In this document: in pieces, positions 19,301 through 26,441 of the stretch
How positions within the stretch are numbered: the stretch's first letter is position 1
How the letters are laid out: each line of letters opens with the position of its first letter
Source of the DNA: Bacteroidota bacterium
Lineage (GTDB): Bacteria; Bacteroidota; Bacteroidia; UKL13-3
DNA length: 64,000 bases
Reading direction: 5' to 3'
Assembly: GCA_027488905.1 (NCBI GenBank)
Contig: JAIYAT010000007.1
Location: forward strand, 186,001-250,000
Notes under the pieces: model-generated
What the model was told of the DNA's origin: nothing
Seen by the model: only the letters and a program-made list of their open reading frames with translations
Database searches by the model: none
Translations under genes and position numbers: made by a program

Positions 19301-19993
19301 TCGGATATTGATTTTCTCCCGCTCTTTTTTGCGCTCAATTTTTCCATTTACTTTTTTGAGTTCTTCGGCATTCTCTAGGTCCATAAACTCCTCACGAACC
19401 GAGCAGACATAAAACAAGTTTACATCTACTGCAAAATCTGAAATGGCTGTTATAATAGGTCTTTCCTTTGGGTCAGGATTAGAAACAGATAAGAGTTCAG
19501 GCTTTGCTTTTTCAAGAATTGTTTGATGGATTTCAAAAACCTCTTCTCCAAATAGCCTTACTATTTCGGCCTTGTATTGTTGTAATTGACTGAGCCTATC
19601 ATAGATGTTTCCATAGGTATAAATAGGAAAAGGCATTAGCTCGCTGGCATGGTAGAACAATGCTCCAGCGCGAACTAAATCAAATAGCTCAATTTCTAAT
19701 TGCTTGCCAGTTGATTTGATATAAAACGTTTGCCAGCCACTCATGGGAACGCCAAGCTTTCGCTTATACCATACCCATGCACGAATTTCATCTTCTGTAA
19801 TCCCTTTATTGTATTTAGCTACAACCTCATCAAATGACAAGGTTTTACCCTCGGCATCACCAAGGCCAGATAGCTCCTTGGACTGAGAAAGTACCCTTCG
19901 AATTACATCGGATTGGGTATTAATGTTGTTTGTGGTATAAGCGCTCAATGCGCCTAAACCAGTAATGGTATCTATTCCTTGTAAATAGCTCAT
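16322..19993 (-). CDS. Snf2/SF2-type DNA helicase (polyvalent mobile-element type)
   Basis: 1223 residues. The motor has the motif I region (GINAFDVGVGKTMTAIVNLAHN, ~365), motif II (YAVVDEAHRCKN, ~525), motif III (MLLTATPFSNSPLE, ~580), and C-terminal helicase motifs V/VI (GTATIREGIDLQKRG, ~855; QLEGRIWRQGN, ~885). A helical tail follows. It belongs with the large helicases carried by Bacteroidota phages and plasmids, often fused or adjacent to methylase and JAB domains as here. Its stop codon overlaps the neighbours (ATGA at 19990-19993). Its last ~18 residues (ELEALALELELEL) resemble those of the upstream gene product. Confidence 0.85.
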   Translation of the reverse strand: MSYLQGIDTITGLGALSAYTTNNINTQSDVIRRVLSQSKELSGLGDAEGKTLSFDEVVAKYNKGITEDEIRAWVWYKRKLGVPMSGWQTFYIKSTGKQLEIELFDLVRAGALFYHASELMPFPIYTYGNIYDRLSQLQQYKAEIVRLFGEEVFEIHQTILEKAKPELLSVSNPDPKERPIITAISDFAVDVNLFYVCSVREEFMDLENAEELKKVNGKIERKKEREKINIRFDSETRFTLQQVFVKWLYTLNSETDFEKSSAIDIADYYLANRPLRDDKLSKEEKAELRANARIEGESLFSRFLHEVPTHEDQLKLDLSWNRMYNGQSDINYSKVPIGFECSTRFKSGILQITDIQREGVAFMEAMGSGINAFDVGVGKTMTAIVNLAHNLYSGKCKRPIIVVPKPTYKKWMNEIIGFTDKKSGEFVSGVLSHTGITLNDWYNLGTDIVGKIRLDQAVPERSITMVTYEGFKRLGFGESVSDELFTELVNILGQSREKTSRDKEIEYQKFREMIGVGQKNSIADIDILGFDYAVVDEAHRCKNVFSQVKSDEDGNKRYNIQSAVSETGQKAFLILSFIQRKFGRNTMLLTATPFSNSPLEIYSMLSLVAYDSLRDNGIVNLDTFFDLFVLPTVEWTANYKEEIVEKEVIKSFTNRRILQKLIYNHILYKTGEEAGVIRPKKINLPLIYNFENTKERLPQDKQVLTYINMTPRQRENQNGIVSMAKTATKGKLDMGNLFRALAYSLDNALSPYLLKGTPESAKDFVDQSPKIAYVMECIRSVKAWHETHGETASGQVIYMNRGKLFFPLIKEYLETEIGYQRGVMYDKVKVDEVEIISSEINDTRKETIKEAFLDGVVKIIIGTATIREGIDLQKRGTVIYNCYPEWNPTDIRQLEGRIWRQGNQFSYVRIVMPLVQDSMDVFVFQKLEEKTSRINDIWFRGDRGNVLDLESMDPEEIKLALITDVDRLVKMFFDQAKEELNREFRKVTSAIETLAEVKRDIEDYNQYRKDSLTTIQGFYTTLLASRFLEQLPKVADESEASNKQFKKAKELKEDIEAVINSTDQQDKDILSIGRKIETSYALLGIYFSNRYYLNYFKEYVSKVRKTERTLLKPKGYSLNSDLAPVIAQYEAEKVSIIEQAEHFKGDGNSPKWAELRAMIVQKKSALQVEGRSAVSRAEEFNRLNYLLEFRAATGVITPLPGQNISELELEALALELELELLTF

Positions 19994-20640
19994 AATTCTT
20001 TTAATTGAAATTCAACTTCTAAAGCCAATGCTTCCATTTCTAAAATGGATTCAGGGTTATGGGGTTTAAGATGCGCTTGCATAAAGCTTAAAATATGCTT
20101 GTTGGCATCTTCAATAAGCAGGTAATTAATATTGTCTAGAATAAAATCACCTTTATGGATTTGCAAGTTGTAATCTGCACCTTGTGAGTATAGGGTAATA
20201 TGAAAATCTTCATATCTATAAATGACTAAAAATTCCTGATCGCTTGGGTCAAAGTAATCTATAAACCACTGGCCAGGTAAATCTAAAATTAGCTTACCAT
20301 CTCCAAGGGCTTTGCCAATTGTGCTTTCAACCAACTTTCTATCACCTTCTATCGTTATTGGAAACTCTCGAGACGTTGAAAGTTTCTCAATGCCACATAT
20401 TTTTTCAGGATACATCGAAAACCAAGTGTTAAAGGTACACAGCTCGGTAAATGTTAGCGGCTCTTTTGGAAACTCCCTATCTTTTAAATACACTTCCACC
20501 ATGGCTTTCTCATCCCTGTCGGGAGGGAAAACACCTGAGCGCATCAAAGCAACGTGCCCAGCTTTTGGGTCGACTTTTGATAGAATATCCCGCAGCATAA
20601 ATACGCGAGCTCTTTGGTATCTTGGCTCTTGCTTATCCAT
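19990..20640 (-). CDS. Uncharacterised protein between JAB and helicase genes
   Basis: 216 residues, no recognised domain. The first ~85 residues (RDILSKVDPKAGHVALMRSGVFPPDRDEKAMVEVYL) are helical; the middle is beta-rich (EFLVIYRYEDFHITLYSQGADYNLQIHKGDFIL). The end, EMEALALEVEFQLKEL, closely resembles the C-terminus of the helicase encoded next. It overlaps both neighbours (1 bp with the JAB gene, 4 bp with the helicase), so the three are translationally coupled and may form a complex. Confidence 0.7.
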   Translation of the reverse strand: MDKQEPRYQRARVFMLRDILSKVDPKAGHVALMRSGVFPPDRDEKAMVEVYLKDREFPKEPLTFTELCTFNTWFSMYPEKICGIEKLSTSREFPITIEGDRKLVESTIGKALGDGKLILDLPGQWFIDYFDPSDQEFLVIYRYEDFHITLYSQGADYNLQIHKGDFILDNINYLLIEDANKHILSFMQAHLKPHNPESILEMEALALEVEFQLKEL

Positions 20641-21398
20641 TAGAGCATGTCTAAATCCGATTCAATCATTGGTATAATTGCAGCTGGCACCAATTGGGAA
20701 TGTAGCACTCGGTCTATAACCATTTTTTCAACTTGGGCATACCCATTACTTGAGTGCATCATTTCATGCAGATTGGGAGAATTAACCGCAGTAACTTTTT
20801 TTAGCTGAAGTAATATTTCCTGACGCAATTCATCTACCAAAGTATCTGGCTCATCTTGCACCCCGCGTAAAGAACTCTCTTGCTTTTCAGCAAAGGAGTA
20901 ATAGCCATTTTGTGTAATAACAAGATGGTCTAATAGGGCAATATCAAATAGTTTAAGGGCTTCCTTGATTCTGCGCGTAAGAACGCGGTCGGCTTCTGAT
21001 GGGAAAAGGTTTCCACTTGGATGATTATGAGAAATCACCACAGATTTAGCCAAAGTTTTTAAGGCAACAGCTGCCACAATTTCAACATCTACCAAGGTGG
21101 CATTAATAGCTCCAGTAGAGTGATGGTAATAACCAATGATTTTATTGGCTTGGTTTACATACAGGGCAATAAAATGCTCTTGCACTTCAATGCCAGATAG
21201 AATGCGGTCTTTGATAAATTGATAGACATCAAACGAACTAGTTATCTGGCCAAAGAAATACGCATCTTGGTTAAAGGTAACTTGAATCTCACGTACTTTA
21301 AACTCTGCATCCAACTCATCAATTTTTGATTGAAGGTCTGATAAGTCATGCTTATCAAATACAATTTGAGGCTTAATGGAATTTTCAGGATATTTCAT
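20640..21398 (-). CDS. RadC-like JAB/MPN-domain metalloprotein
   Basis: 252 residues. The JAMM signature is clear: SHNHPSGNLFPSEAD (~residues 134-148), then RRIKEALKLFDIALLDHLVITQNGYYSF, the RadC-type ending, with the upstream FIALYVNQANKIIGYYHHSTG strand pair. Such JAB proteins occur beside methylase and Snf2 genes in phages and conjugative elements; their biochemical role is unsettled (isopeptidase- or nuclease-like proposals). A C-terminal ~65 residue helical extension is present. It is coupled to the neighbouring genes by overlap. Confidence 0.85.
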   Translation of the reverse strand: MKYPENSIKPQIVFDKHDLSDLQSKIDELDAEFKVREIQVTFNQDAYFFGQITSSFDVYQFIKDRILSGIEVQEHFIALYVNQANKIIGYYHHSTGAINATLVDVEIVAAVALKTLAKSVVISHNHPSGNLFPSEADRVLTRRIKEALKLFDIALLDHLVITQNGYYSFAEKQESSLRGVQDEPDTLVDELRQEILLQLKKVTAVNSPNLHEMMHSSNGYAQVEKMVIDRVLHSQLVPAAIIPMIESDLDML

Positions 21399-21400
21399 TG

Positions 21401-22159
21401 CTACTTTCTTTTAAAAATTAAAATATCGGTTGGAACCGAGGTTGACTTAAACACAGGAGGCAAGCGGTATGCATCTAATAGGTCACATATTTTTTCTAGC
21501 TCTGCTTTTTCACTTTGATAGGAGATGCCATTGCGCATAAAATTTGAACCTGTGATATACACAAGAAGCCCACCAGAGCGAAGCATTTGAAGGCCTTGGT
21601 AAATAAAAAACAATTCCATTTGGTGCATCTTAGGCCGAGTAAAATAGCTGGAGTATTTGTTCTTGTACTTGCCATATGGAGGATTGCCAATCACCAGCGA
21701 AAAGGGATAACCTATAAGCCAAGAAACTTTGCCTTTAAGCCTAGAAGTAAAACGTGGTGGCTCTAAAAAAGCGGATTCAAAATAGCCTTCATACAGCGTT
21801 GCTTCGGGGTAAAGTATTTGTGCGATACGTTTGGCAATAGGATTAATTTCAAAGCCGGTACATTTACTTTTATCTGGCGCAAATTGAAGCATTTTACCAT
21901 TTCCCATGGCAGGCTCAAGAACGGTTCCAGATGGTTTGAACCCATAGCGGTAAGCAAGTTTCCACATAAGTTCGCATACAAAATCTGGGGTATAAAACTC
22001 ATATAAAACTCCTTCGCCTGTTGCACCCTTGGAGCCTTGTCCACCCGAACCTTCATACTGGGCAATAAGTTTTTTATCAGCATCTGAATAGGGCTTGCCT
22101 GCCTTGTCTTTTTCAAGAATAAGACTTTGTATTTGCTGATTTAATTTAAGCTGGCTCAA
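21401..22159 (-). CDS. N6-adenine DNA methyltransferase
   Basis: 252 residues. Motif I VLEPAMGNGKML (~residues 80-91) binds AdoMet and motif IV NPPYG (~158) is the N6-adenine catalytic motif. The TRD seems minimal. Together with the JAB and Snf2 genes downstream it forms the methylase-JAB-helicase set commonly fused in polyvalent proteins of mobile elements. Probable role: modifying element DNA against host restriction, which would matter in an island that also carries a type I system. The gene spans the island's only exact GGTTTGAACC (21943-21952). Confidence 0.88.
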   Translation of the reverse strand: MSQLKLNQQIQSLILEKDKAGKPYSDADKKLIAQYEGSGGQGSKGATGEGVLYEFYTPDFVCELMWKLAYRYGFKPSGTVLEPAMGNGKMLQFAPDKSKCTGFEINPIAKRIAQILYPEATLYEGYFESAFLEPPRFTSRLKGKVSWLIGYPFSLVIGNPPYGKYKNKYSSYFTRPKMHQMELFFIYQGLQMLRSGGLLVYITGSNFMRNGISYQSEKAELEKICDLLDAYRLPPVFKSTSVPTDILIFKRK

Positions 22160-22174
22160 AGCGATTTGATACTA

Positions 22175-22783
22175 TTATTTAGCTTGAATGTCGATTGTTT
22201 GTTGATAGAAAATATTGGAATATGGACTTGCTAGTTGAGCTCTTTGTTGCAGCTTTCGGGGAGAGAATATCCAAAGCCATGGATTGGCTCGCTCACCTTT
22301 AAACACGACTTGAACAAGGGTGTCAGATAATCTTACTCTGACCTTTTGAGTATCGCCTATCGCAATTCCATCAAGCTGTAGCCAAGGATCGGAATAATGA
22401 AAAACGCGAACCTGAATGGTATCTAAAATGATACTGTCCTTAATAATAGTTAGAATAGTTTTTTGCGAGACCATGCCCACAGTGCTTACTTGCCTTGCTC
22501 TTGAGGGTTTTACCTGGAGTGATTTTATGGCCTGCAAATTTTCTGGAAACAGGCTCTTAATTTCTGCAAGGCGTAGTGATAGCAAATCGGTTTGAGCAAT
22601 GAGTTTGCCATTTTCTCCTTTTAGGTAAGTAATGGTTCCTCCAAGGTTTTGAATAGAGTGAATTAGCCTTGAATTTTCAGCGCGAAGGTGCTTATTGCTT
22701 TTCCAATATATCCATAGGGCTAGGATAAGAACTGCCATTGCGAGAATTCTTAGCAGGTTTAGTCGGCTCATTATGTTTTTCAT
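22175..22783 (-). CDS. Single-span coiled-coil protein, spanin-like
   Basis: 202 residues. An N-terminal membrane helix (LLRILAMAVLILALWIYW, residues ~8-26) is followed by a coiled coil (HLRAENSRLIHSIQNLGGTITYLKGENGKLIAQ) and a beta-rich periplasmic domain. Its 5' end overlaps the 3' end of the two-helix membrane protein gene by 80-92 bp in another frame, as in holin/spanin lysis cassettes. The start could be Met1 (22783) or Met5 (22771). The role is inferred from topology and position, not sequence similarity. Confidence 0.6.
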   Translation of the reverse strand: MKNIMSRLNLLRILAMAVLILALWIYWKSNKHLRAENSRLIHSIQNLGGTITYLKGENGKLIAQTDLLSLRLAEIKSLFPENLQAIKSLQVKPSRARQVSTVGMVSQKTILTIIKDSIILDTIQVRVFHYSDPWLQLDGIAIGDTQKVRVRLSDTLVQVVFKGERANPWLWIFSPRKLQQRAQLASPYSNIFYQQTIDIQAK

Positions 22784-22961
22784 GGTAAGGGTTGGTTGGA
22801 CGTGTAGTTTGAGACCAGATATAAGTTGATAGAACTGTCATGATACCAGCAATTCCAGCCGTGGCCACTGCTTCCATTTTCAAGAAAATGGAAAGCAGTG
22901 TTACCACAGCAAGGAACACAGCGGCAGCAAGCGTAAGTCGGTAGCGGGTATGGCTAGTCAT
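22692..22961 (-). CDS. Holin-like small membrane protein
   Basis: 89 residues with two membrane helices (LTLAAAVFLAVVTLLSIFL, ~10-28; AVATAGIAGIMTVLSTYIW, ~31-50) and a charged, Pro/Lys-rich cytoplasmic tail. This is the size and topology of class II holins. It overlaps the spanin-like gene and sits near the glucosaminidase, giving a complete lysis set. Holin activity is an inference from these features. Confidence 0.6.
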   Translation of the reverse strand: MTSHTRYRLTLAAAVFLAVVTLLSIFLKMEAVATAGIAGIMTVLSTYIWSQTTRPTNPYHEKHNEPTKPAKNSRNGSSYPSPMDILEKQ

Positions 22962-22964
22962 GTG

Positions 22965-23255
22965 TTAAACTAAATCATTTGGGTTTCGTTCTCTCCAACT
23001 TCCTCCATTGAATTCTTGAAGTGTTGGACAGCTAAAATTGACGCTAGGTCCAATTCTCATATCACCTTCAGTTTCAAATTTGGTTAGGTCTTTTAACCAA
23101 TACAGGTAAAGACCTTCTATTCTCATACATTCAAATTGATTGGGTTCACTTGGAAAAAAGTTCACAGGTGAGGTAAAGTATTTTACCCCTGCTATTACCT
23201 GGTCGGTTGAATTGTCAACTGCCCCTTCCACTTGCTTAGCTGTTATGGTTTCCAT
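22965..23255 (-). CDS. Small fibre/virion-associated protein
   Basis: 96 residues. The N-terminal TDQVIAGVKYFTSPVNF matches the repeat style of phage tail-fibre and baseplate-associated proteins ("DQxIxGxKxFTSPV"). The rest is short and ends in FNGGSWRERNPNDLV. It lies 3 bp from the holin-like gene and 11 bp from the long fibre gene, supporting a host-attachment or fibre-tip role. Weakly supported beyond that. Confidence 0.55.
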   Translation of the reverse strand: METITAKQVEGAVDNSTDQVIAGVKYFTSPVNFFPSEPNQFECMRIEGLYLYWLKDLTKFETEGDMRIGPSVNFSCPTLQEFNGGSWRERNPNDLV

Positions 23256-23266
23256 GAATCGCTCAA

Positions 23267-24184
23267 TTAATAAGTATAGGTTACCATAATGTCATCTGAA
23301 TTCTCAAGGATATAAGGAACTTGAAAACTGATGGAATTTGAGCCATCAACTGTTGTGATGGTTTTAACACGTAAACCATTTATAAAAACCATAGTTGCAA
23401 ATCCAGCCTTAATTCCATGGGCTAGGGTTAATGGAATATCAGTACTAGCTCCACCATTTAAGCCTGTAAAGCTTTCTGTGGTTTGAGTAAAAGCATCTTC
23501 CTTGGCATTTGCAGTAGCTTGTGCTGTTGCGGATGCAGTTAAGGCGCTATTGGCTGTGCCTTGTGCTGCCGCCGCAGCGGTATTGGCATTGTTTGCAGAT
23601 GTCTGCGCCGCACCTGCCGCAGTATTAGCAGTATTCGCAGTTGTTTGTGCCGCAGCTGCATTTGCAAGTGCATTACTCGCATTGGTTTTTACTGAGTCAA
23701 TATCAATGTTAGTGGCAATGGTAATTTTGTCCAACTTGCCTTTGTAAACACCGTTGAAAGCATAGGTATCTGCATTGCTTTCATAAGACGCCTTAACAGC
23801 CGAAGCGCTCAAGGCATTGGTAAACAAATCCTCATCTGCTAGCTTTTTAAAGGTTGAGGTAGCACCTGTACCTGTTGTTACAGCGGTAACAATATACAAG
23901 GCCCATTTGGTGTCACCATCATCATTTACAAAAACTCGGTCAGTAACCTTAAGTCCAGTTAGGGCCGATTTAGCAGCATTGTCGGCTACGTTAAAGGCGT
24001 TTTTAGCGCCCAAAACCAAGGTATCAACCTCTGTTTTTGAATACAAATTCAGGTTGGTTCGAGCCGTTGTTGCATTAACATCAGAAAGGTTATTGGCCTT
24101 TTTAACTACATCTGCATCTAGTGCTTTTAGTGCCAGTGTTTGGGTTAACTGGTCTACTTGTTTAATTTTTAATAATTCACTCAT
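23267..24184 (-). CDS. Fibre-like protein with alanine-rich coiled coil
   Basis: 305 residues. The N-terminus has the phage-fibre signature KKANNLSDVNATTARTNLNLYSKTEVD-like stretch (residues ~28-55). Residues ~165-235 are a trimeric-coiled-coil type Ala/Thr/Asn repeat (ANAAAAQTTANTANTAAG...), coded by GC-richer repetitive DNA. The C-terminal ~65 residues (HGIKAGFATMVFINGLRV ... DIMVTYTY) form a beta-rich head. This is a receptor-binding fibre in the virus-like block, although no tail genes are evident. Confidence 0.75.
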   Translation of the reverse strand: MSELLKIKQVDQLTQTLALKALDADVVKKANNLSDVNATTARTNLNLYSKTEVDTLVLGAKNAFNVADNAAKSALTGLKVTDRVFVNDDGDTKWALYIVTAVTTGTGATSTFKKLADEDLFTNALSASAVKASYESNADTYAFNGVYKGKLDKITIATNIDIDSVKTNASNALANAAAAQTTANTANTAAGAAQTSANNANTAAAAAQGTANSALTASATAQATANAKEDAFTQTTESFTGLNGGASTDIPLTLAHGIKAGFATMVFINGLRVKTITTVDGSNSISFQVPYILENSDDIMVTYTY

Positions 24185-24192
24185 GATAAGTT

Positions 24193-24612
24193 TTAATTAT
24201 GGGTTAGGGTTAGGTATTTAACATATACCACATCGGTGGTTTCGAGATTGAATCTTCCATGCCAATGAAGCAAAGAGTCCTGGACATGAAATGCACTGTG
24301 AGAACCGTGGTCGAACATGGCTCCATTGACTACTAAAAACAGTCCTTCAGGGTCGGTTATATTTGGCTCAAATGGAAAATCTACTTGGCCGCTAGTAGTA
24401 ACTAATAAATTAATTTTAATCCATTCTGGTCTCCAAATAAGGCTTCCAGAAGGTTCGCTATCAGAGCCTATTTCTTGCAATGAACTGATGCGGTAAATCT
24501 CTTTGCCAAAGCGAATTTGGTCATTAACGCGATCACCCATCAAACTCAAAAGGTCTTTAGTTGAAAAGGTCTTTTGGATGCGGTTGCGAATATTGGTTAG
24601 TTTAAAAAGCAT
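24193..24612 (-). CDS. Uncharacterised beta-rich virion candidate
   Basis: 139 residues. The C-terminal half (GLFLVVNGAMFDHGSHSAFHVQDSLLHWHGRF ... DVVYVKYLTLTHN) resembles the head domain of the neighbouring fibre in pattern (an NG turn, then a final D-V-VYVxY strand), suggesting a related fold. Its ATG directly abuts the TAA of the alternative reading frame that extends the upstream glucosaminidase gene. The function is unknown; a fibre or spike component is the best guess. Confidence 0.55.
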   Translation of the reverse strand: MLFKLTNIRNRIQKTFSTKDLLSLMGDRVNDQIRFGKEIYRISSLQEIGSDSEPSGSLIWRPEWIKINLLVTTSGQVDFPFEPNITDPEGLFLVVNGAMFDHGSHSAFHVQDSLLHWHGRFNLETTDVVYVKYLTLTHN

Positions 24613-24717
24613 TTAGTTTTGTTTGAATAGTTTGATGTATAGATACCTTCCGCCTAGCAGTAATAGCAGGGCGCTTCCTATGCCAATGGTGGATTTTGTG
24701 AGAAGACTTTTTTTTTA
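24613..24717 (-). other. Alternative -1 frame extension of glucosaminidase
   Basis: From the A9 slippery run, the -1 frame runs ~34 codons: a short polar start (KSLLTKST), a hydrophobic helix (IGIGSALLLLLGG) and a basic end (RYLYIKLFKQN), stopping at TAA 24613-24615. That stop touches the ATG (24610-24612) of the next gene. Both the membrane-anchor pattern and the exact stop/start junction suggest this is real coding sequence reached by slippage, or by an ancestral frame now broken. Confidence 0.55.
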
Positions 24718-25166
24718 GCAATGGATAAAATGCTCTCATAAATGGATATAATTCCATTCATGTAAGCTTTCCTATCGTCCCCGTTTTTTTCAGAGATATA
24801 AGCGCTCTGAGATATGCGCTGGGCATAGAGTTTATAATCTGACCCTGCGGCCTTGGCTGGTTTATAGCTAGTAGAAATAAGCCTTGCAAAGTCATTAAAG
24901 CTATCTTGTGGAGTAGCGTAAACTCTGAATACCAAATTGTATTTTGGATTGGCTTTTACGGAATCTCCCTTCCAAAATTCATTGGTTTTACCAGAAGCTG
25001 TTATACCAAAAAAATTACGGTGCTTTTGAGAAAGCGTAGATGTTCCCCATGCGCTTTCAAATGCTCCTTGAGCAAGGATAACTAAAGGGTCAAGACCATA
25101 TCGCTCACCTGCATTTTTAGCAAGCTGATAGTGATTAATTACATACTGTTCTGTTTTGGTGCTCAT
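24678..25166 (-). CDS. Glucosaminidase (peptidoglycan hydrolase) with potential frameshifted membrane tail
   Basis: 162 residues in the standard frame. The glucosaminidase core is plain: LAQGAFESAWGTSTLSQKHRNFFGI (~31-55, catalytic Glu in ESAWG), then FRVYATPQDSFNDFARLI and the terminal helix. It should cleave host peptidoglycan during entry or lysis. No signal peptide is present. Near the 3' end, an A9 run (24709-24717 on the minus strand) precedes the stop. Reading -1 there continues the frame to 24613, adding a hydrophobic helix and basic tail. The gene overlaps the upstream membrane protein by ATGA. Confidence 0.85.
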   Translation of the reverse strand: MSTKTEQYVINHYQLAKNAGERYGLDPLVILAQGAFESAWGTSTLSQKHRNFFGITASGKTNEFWKGDSVKANPKYNLVFRVYATPQDSFNDFARLISTSYKPAKAAGSDYKLYAQRISQSAYISEKNGDDRKAYMNGIISIYESILSIAKKKVFSQNPPLA

Positions 25167-26215
25167 GATTCTTGCAGGGTTTTAACAGATTGTTTATCTA
25201 CCCATCTTAGGTTATTATCTATGGTTCTGAACTGAATAAACTGCCCATGTTGGGTATCTAAACTCATCATTGGCTCGCCTAGCAGAGTATTAGCTCCAGC
25301 ATGATTGATGGGAATGAGTTGCTCGTTTAAAATAATGGCTTTGGTAAGGGTCAATAAAATGGGTGATGGCAAACCTTTAAGCGTAAAAAAGTCTTGAGGC
25401 TTCATCCATGCTGTTAGGGGAGTAGTTGCTGGGTAGGCATCATACATGTTTTTGTAAAAAGGGAAAATATCTACATAATCACTTGAGCTCGATACCCAAA
25501 GGCTCACACGCATTTTGTTTTTATCCTTCAAGGCTGATGGCGCCTTGGCTGCATTAATCACATAAGCCACTTCGATAAATTTCACATTGTTCTTTTGGTC
25601 GTATTGCTGGCGTCCTGTGGCATATCCTAAAAACTCTCCAGGCTTTGCTGTGCGAATAACGTTCTTATCTGAAAACTGCTCATAAATAGCTCCATGATTT
25701 GAAGCATCTGGAGTTGTTCTTAAGGTGACTTCCTTTTTAGCAACCACAAGGCTACTGGCTTTAGCATACTCAACCGCTGGAGCACTGCCACCACCTGTTT
25801 GCTTTTTGGGATTAGAGGCTATAATGGACAGGAATTTTTGATACTCCGATGCACTTAATTCACCTTGCAAATCATCTAATAAATTATCACCAAACAAATT
25901 GGAGTAATCCTTCATTACTTGATCTAAACTGGTAATGGTTTTAGCTGTTTCTAAGACAACAGATACATTGGTTGTATCAAAGCTTTTAAACCATGAAATT
26001 CCCGAAGGGTTAATAGCAGAGCGAAGTCCAATTGCCTGCCTTGTGGATGGGCTATCATCAACTTGGGATTGAGTACCTGATTTTTTGAGTTCAAATAGTA
26101 GCTTTTGGGCTAACTTATAAGAAATATATACTCCACCAACCAATAGGATTCCATTAACAATCTTTGCAGGATTGAGGCCAATGTGTTGCTCTAATGTAGA
26201 AGGATTGGTAGGCAT
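25163..26215 (-). CDS. Single-pass membrane protein of the virus-like element
   Basis: 350 residues. One N-terminal membrane helix (VNGILLVGGVYISYKLAQKLLF, ~20-41), then a large soluble domain that includes an SH3-like or beta-rich portion (SLVVAKKEVTLRTTPDASNH ... FLGYATGRQ). It is coupled to the glucosaminidase by an ATGA overlap. No family recognised. Possible roles are a virion membrane protein or an entry-complex component. Confidence 0.6.
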   Translation of the reverse strand: MPTNPSTLEQHIGLNPAKIVNGILLVGGVYISYKLAQKLLFELKKSGTQSQVDDSPSTRQAIGLRSAINPSGISWFKSFDTTNVSVVLETAKTITSLDQVMKDYSNLFGDNLLDDLQGELSASEYQKFLSIIASNPKKQTGGGSAPAVEYAKASSLVVAKKEVTLRTTPDASNHGAIYEQFSDKNVIRTAKPGEFLGYATGRQQYDQKNNVKFIEVAYVINAAKAPSALKDKNKMRVSLWVSSSSDYVDIFPFYKNMYDAYPATTPLTAWMKPQDFFTLKGLPSPILLTLTKAIILNEQLIPINHAGANTLLGEPMMSLDTQHGQFIQFRTIDNNLRWVDKQSVKTLQES

Positions 26216-26224
26216 AAGTTGGAC

Positions 26225-26437
26225 TTATTTAACAGTAAGGTAGGCGCGGATTTTTAGACGCATATCAAAGGATTCGAGCTTTTTAACCATTAATTGAAGC
26301 TCGGTGGCATTAAACTCATCCGCAATTTTTTGGAGCGATTCAGTGATGATTCGCTCTTCGATATTGTCTTTTGGACGTATTTTGAGTTGAACCGTTTTTG
26401 GTTCAGCTTTTTTACCTGGGCGTAATGATGGAAACAT
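26225..26437 (-). CDS. Small basic protein of the virus-like element
   Basis: 70 residues, Lys/Arg-rich N-terminus (MFPSLRPGKKAEPKTVQLKI) followed by a helical segment. Unrecognised. It is packed 9 bp from one neighbour and 4 bp from the other, so it is probably a genuine gene of the operon. Confidence 0.55.
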   Translation of the reverse strand: MFPSLRPGKKAEPKTVQLKIRPKDNIEERIITESLQKIADEFNATELQLMVKKLESFDMRLKIRAYLTVK

Positions 26438-26441
26438 GATT

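Noticed and set aside
21943-21952. The single island copy of GGTTTGAACC as a sign that the island is native
   Set aside because: One copy in 38.4 kb against about 18 expected at the chromosomal density; it lies inside the methylase gene and could be chance.
23502-23747. 81-residue plus-strand frame rich in Ala/Val opposite the fibre gene
   Set aside because: It is the antisense reading of the Ala-rich coiled-coil repeat, not an independent gene.
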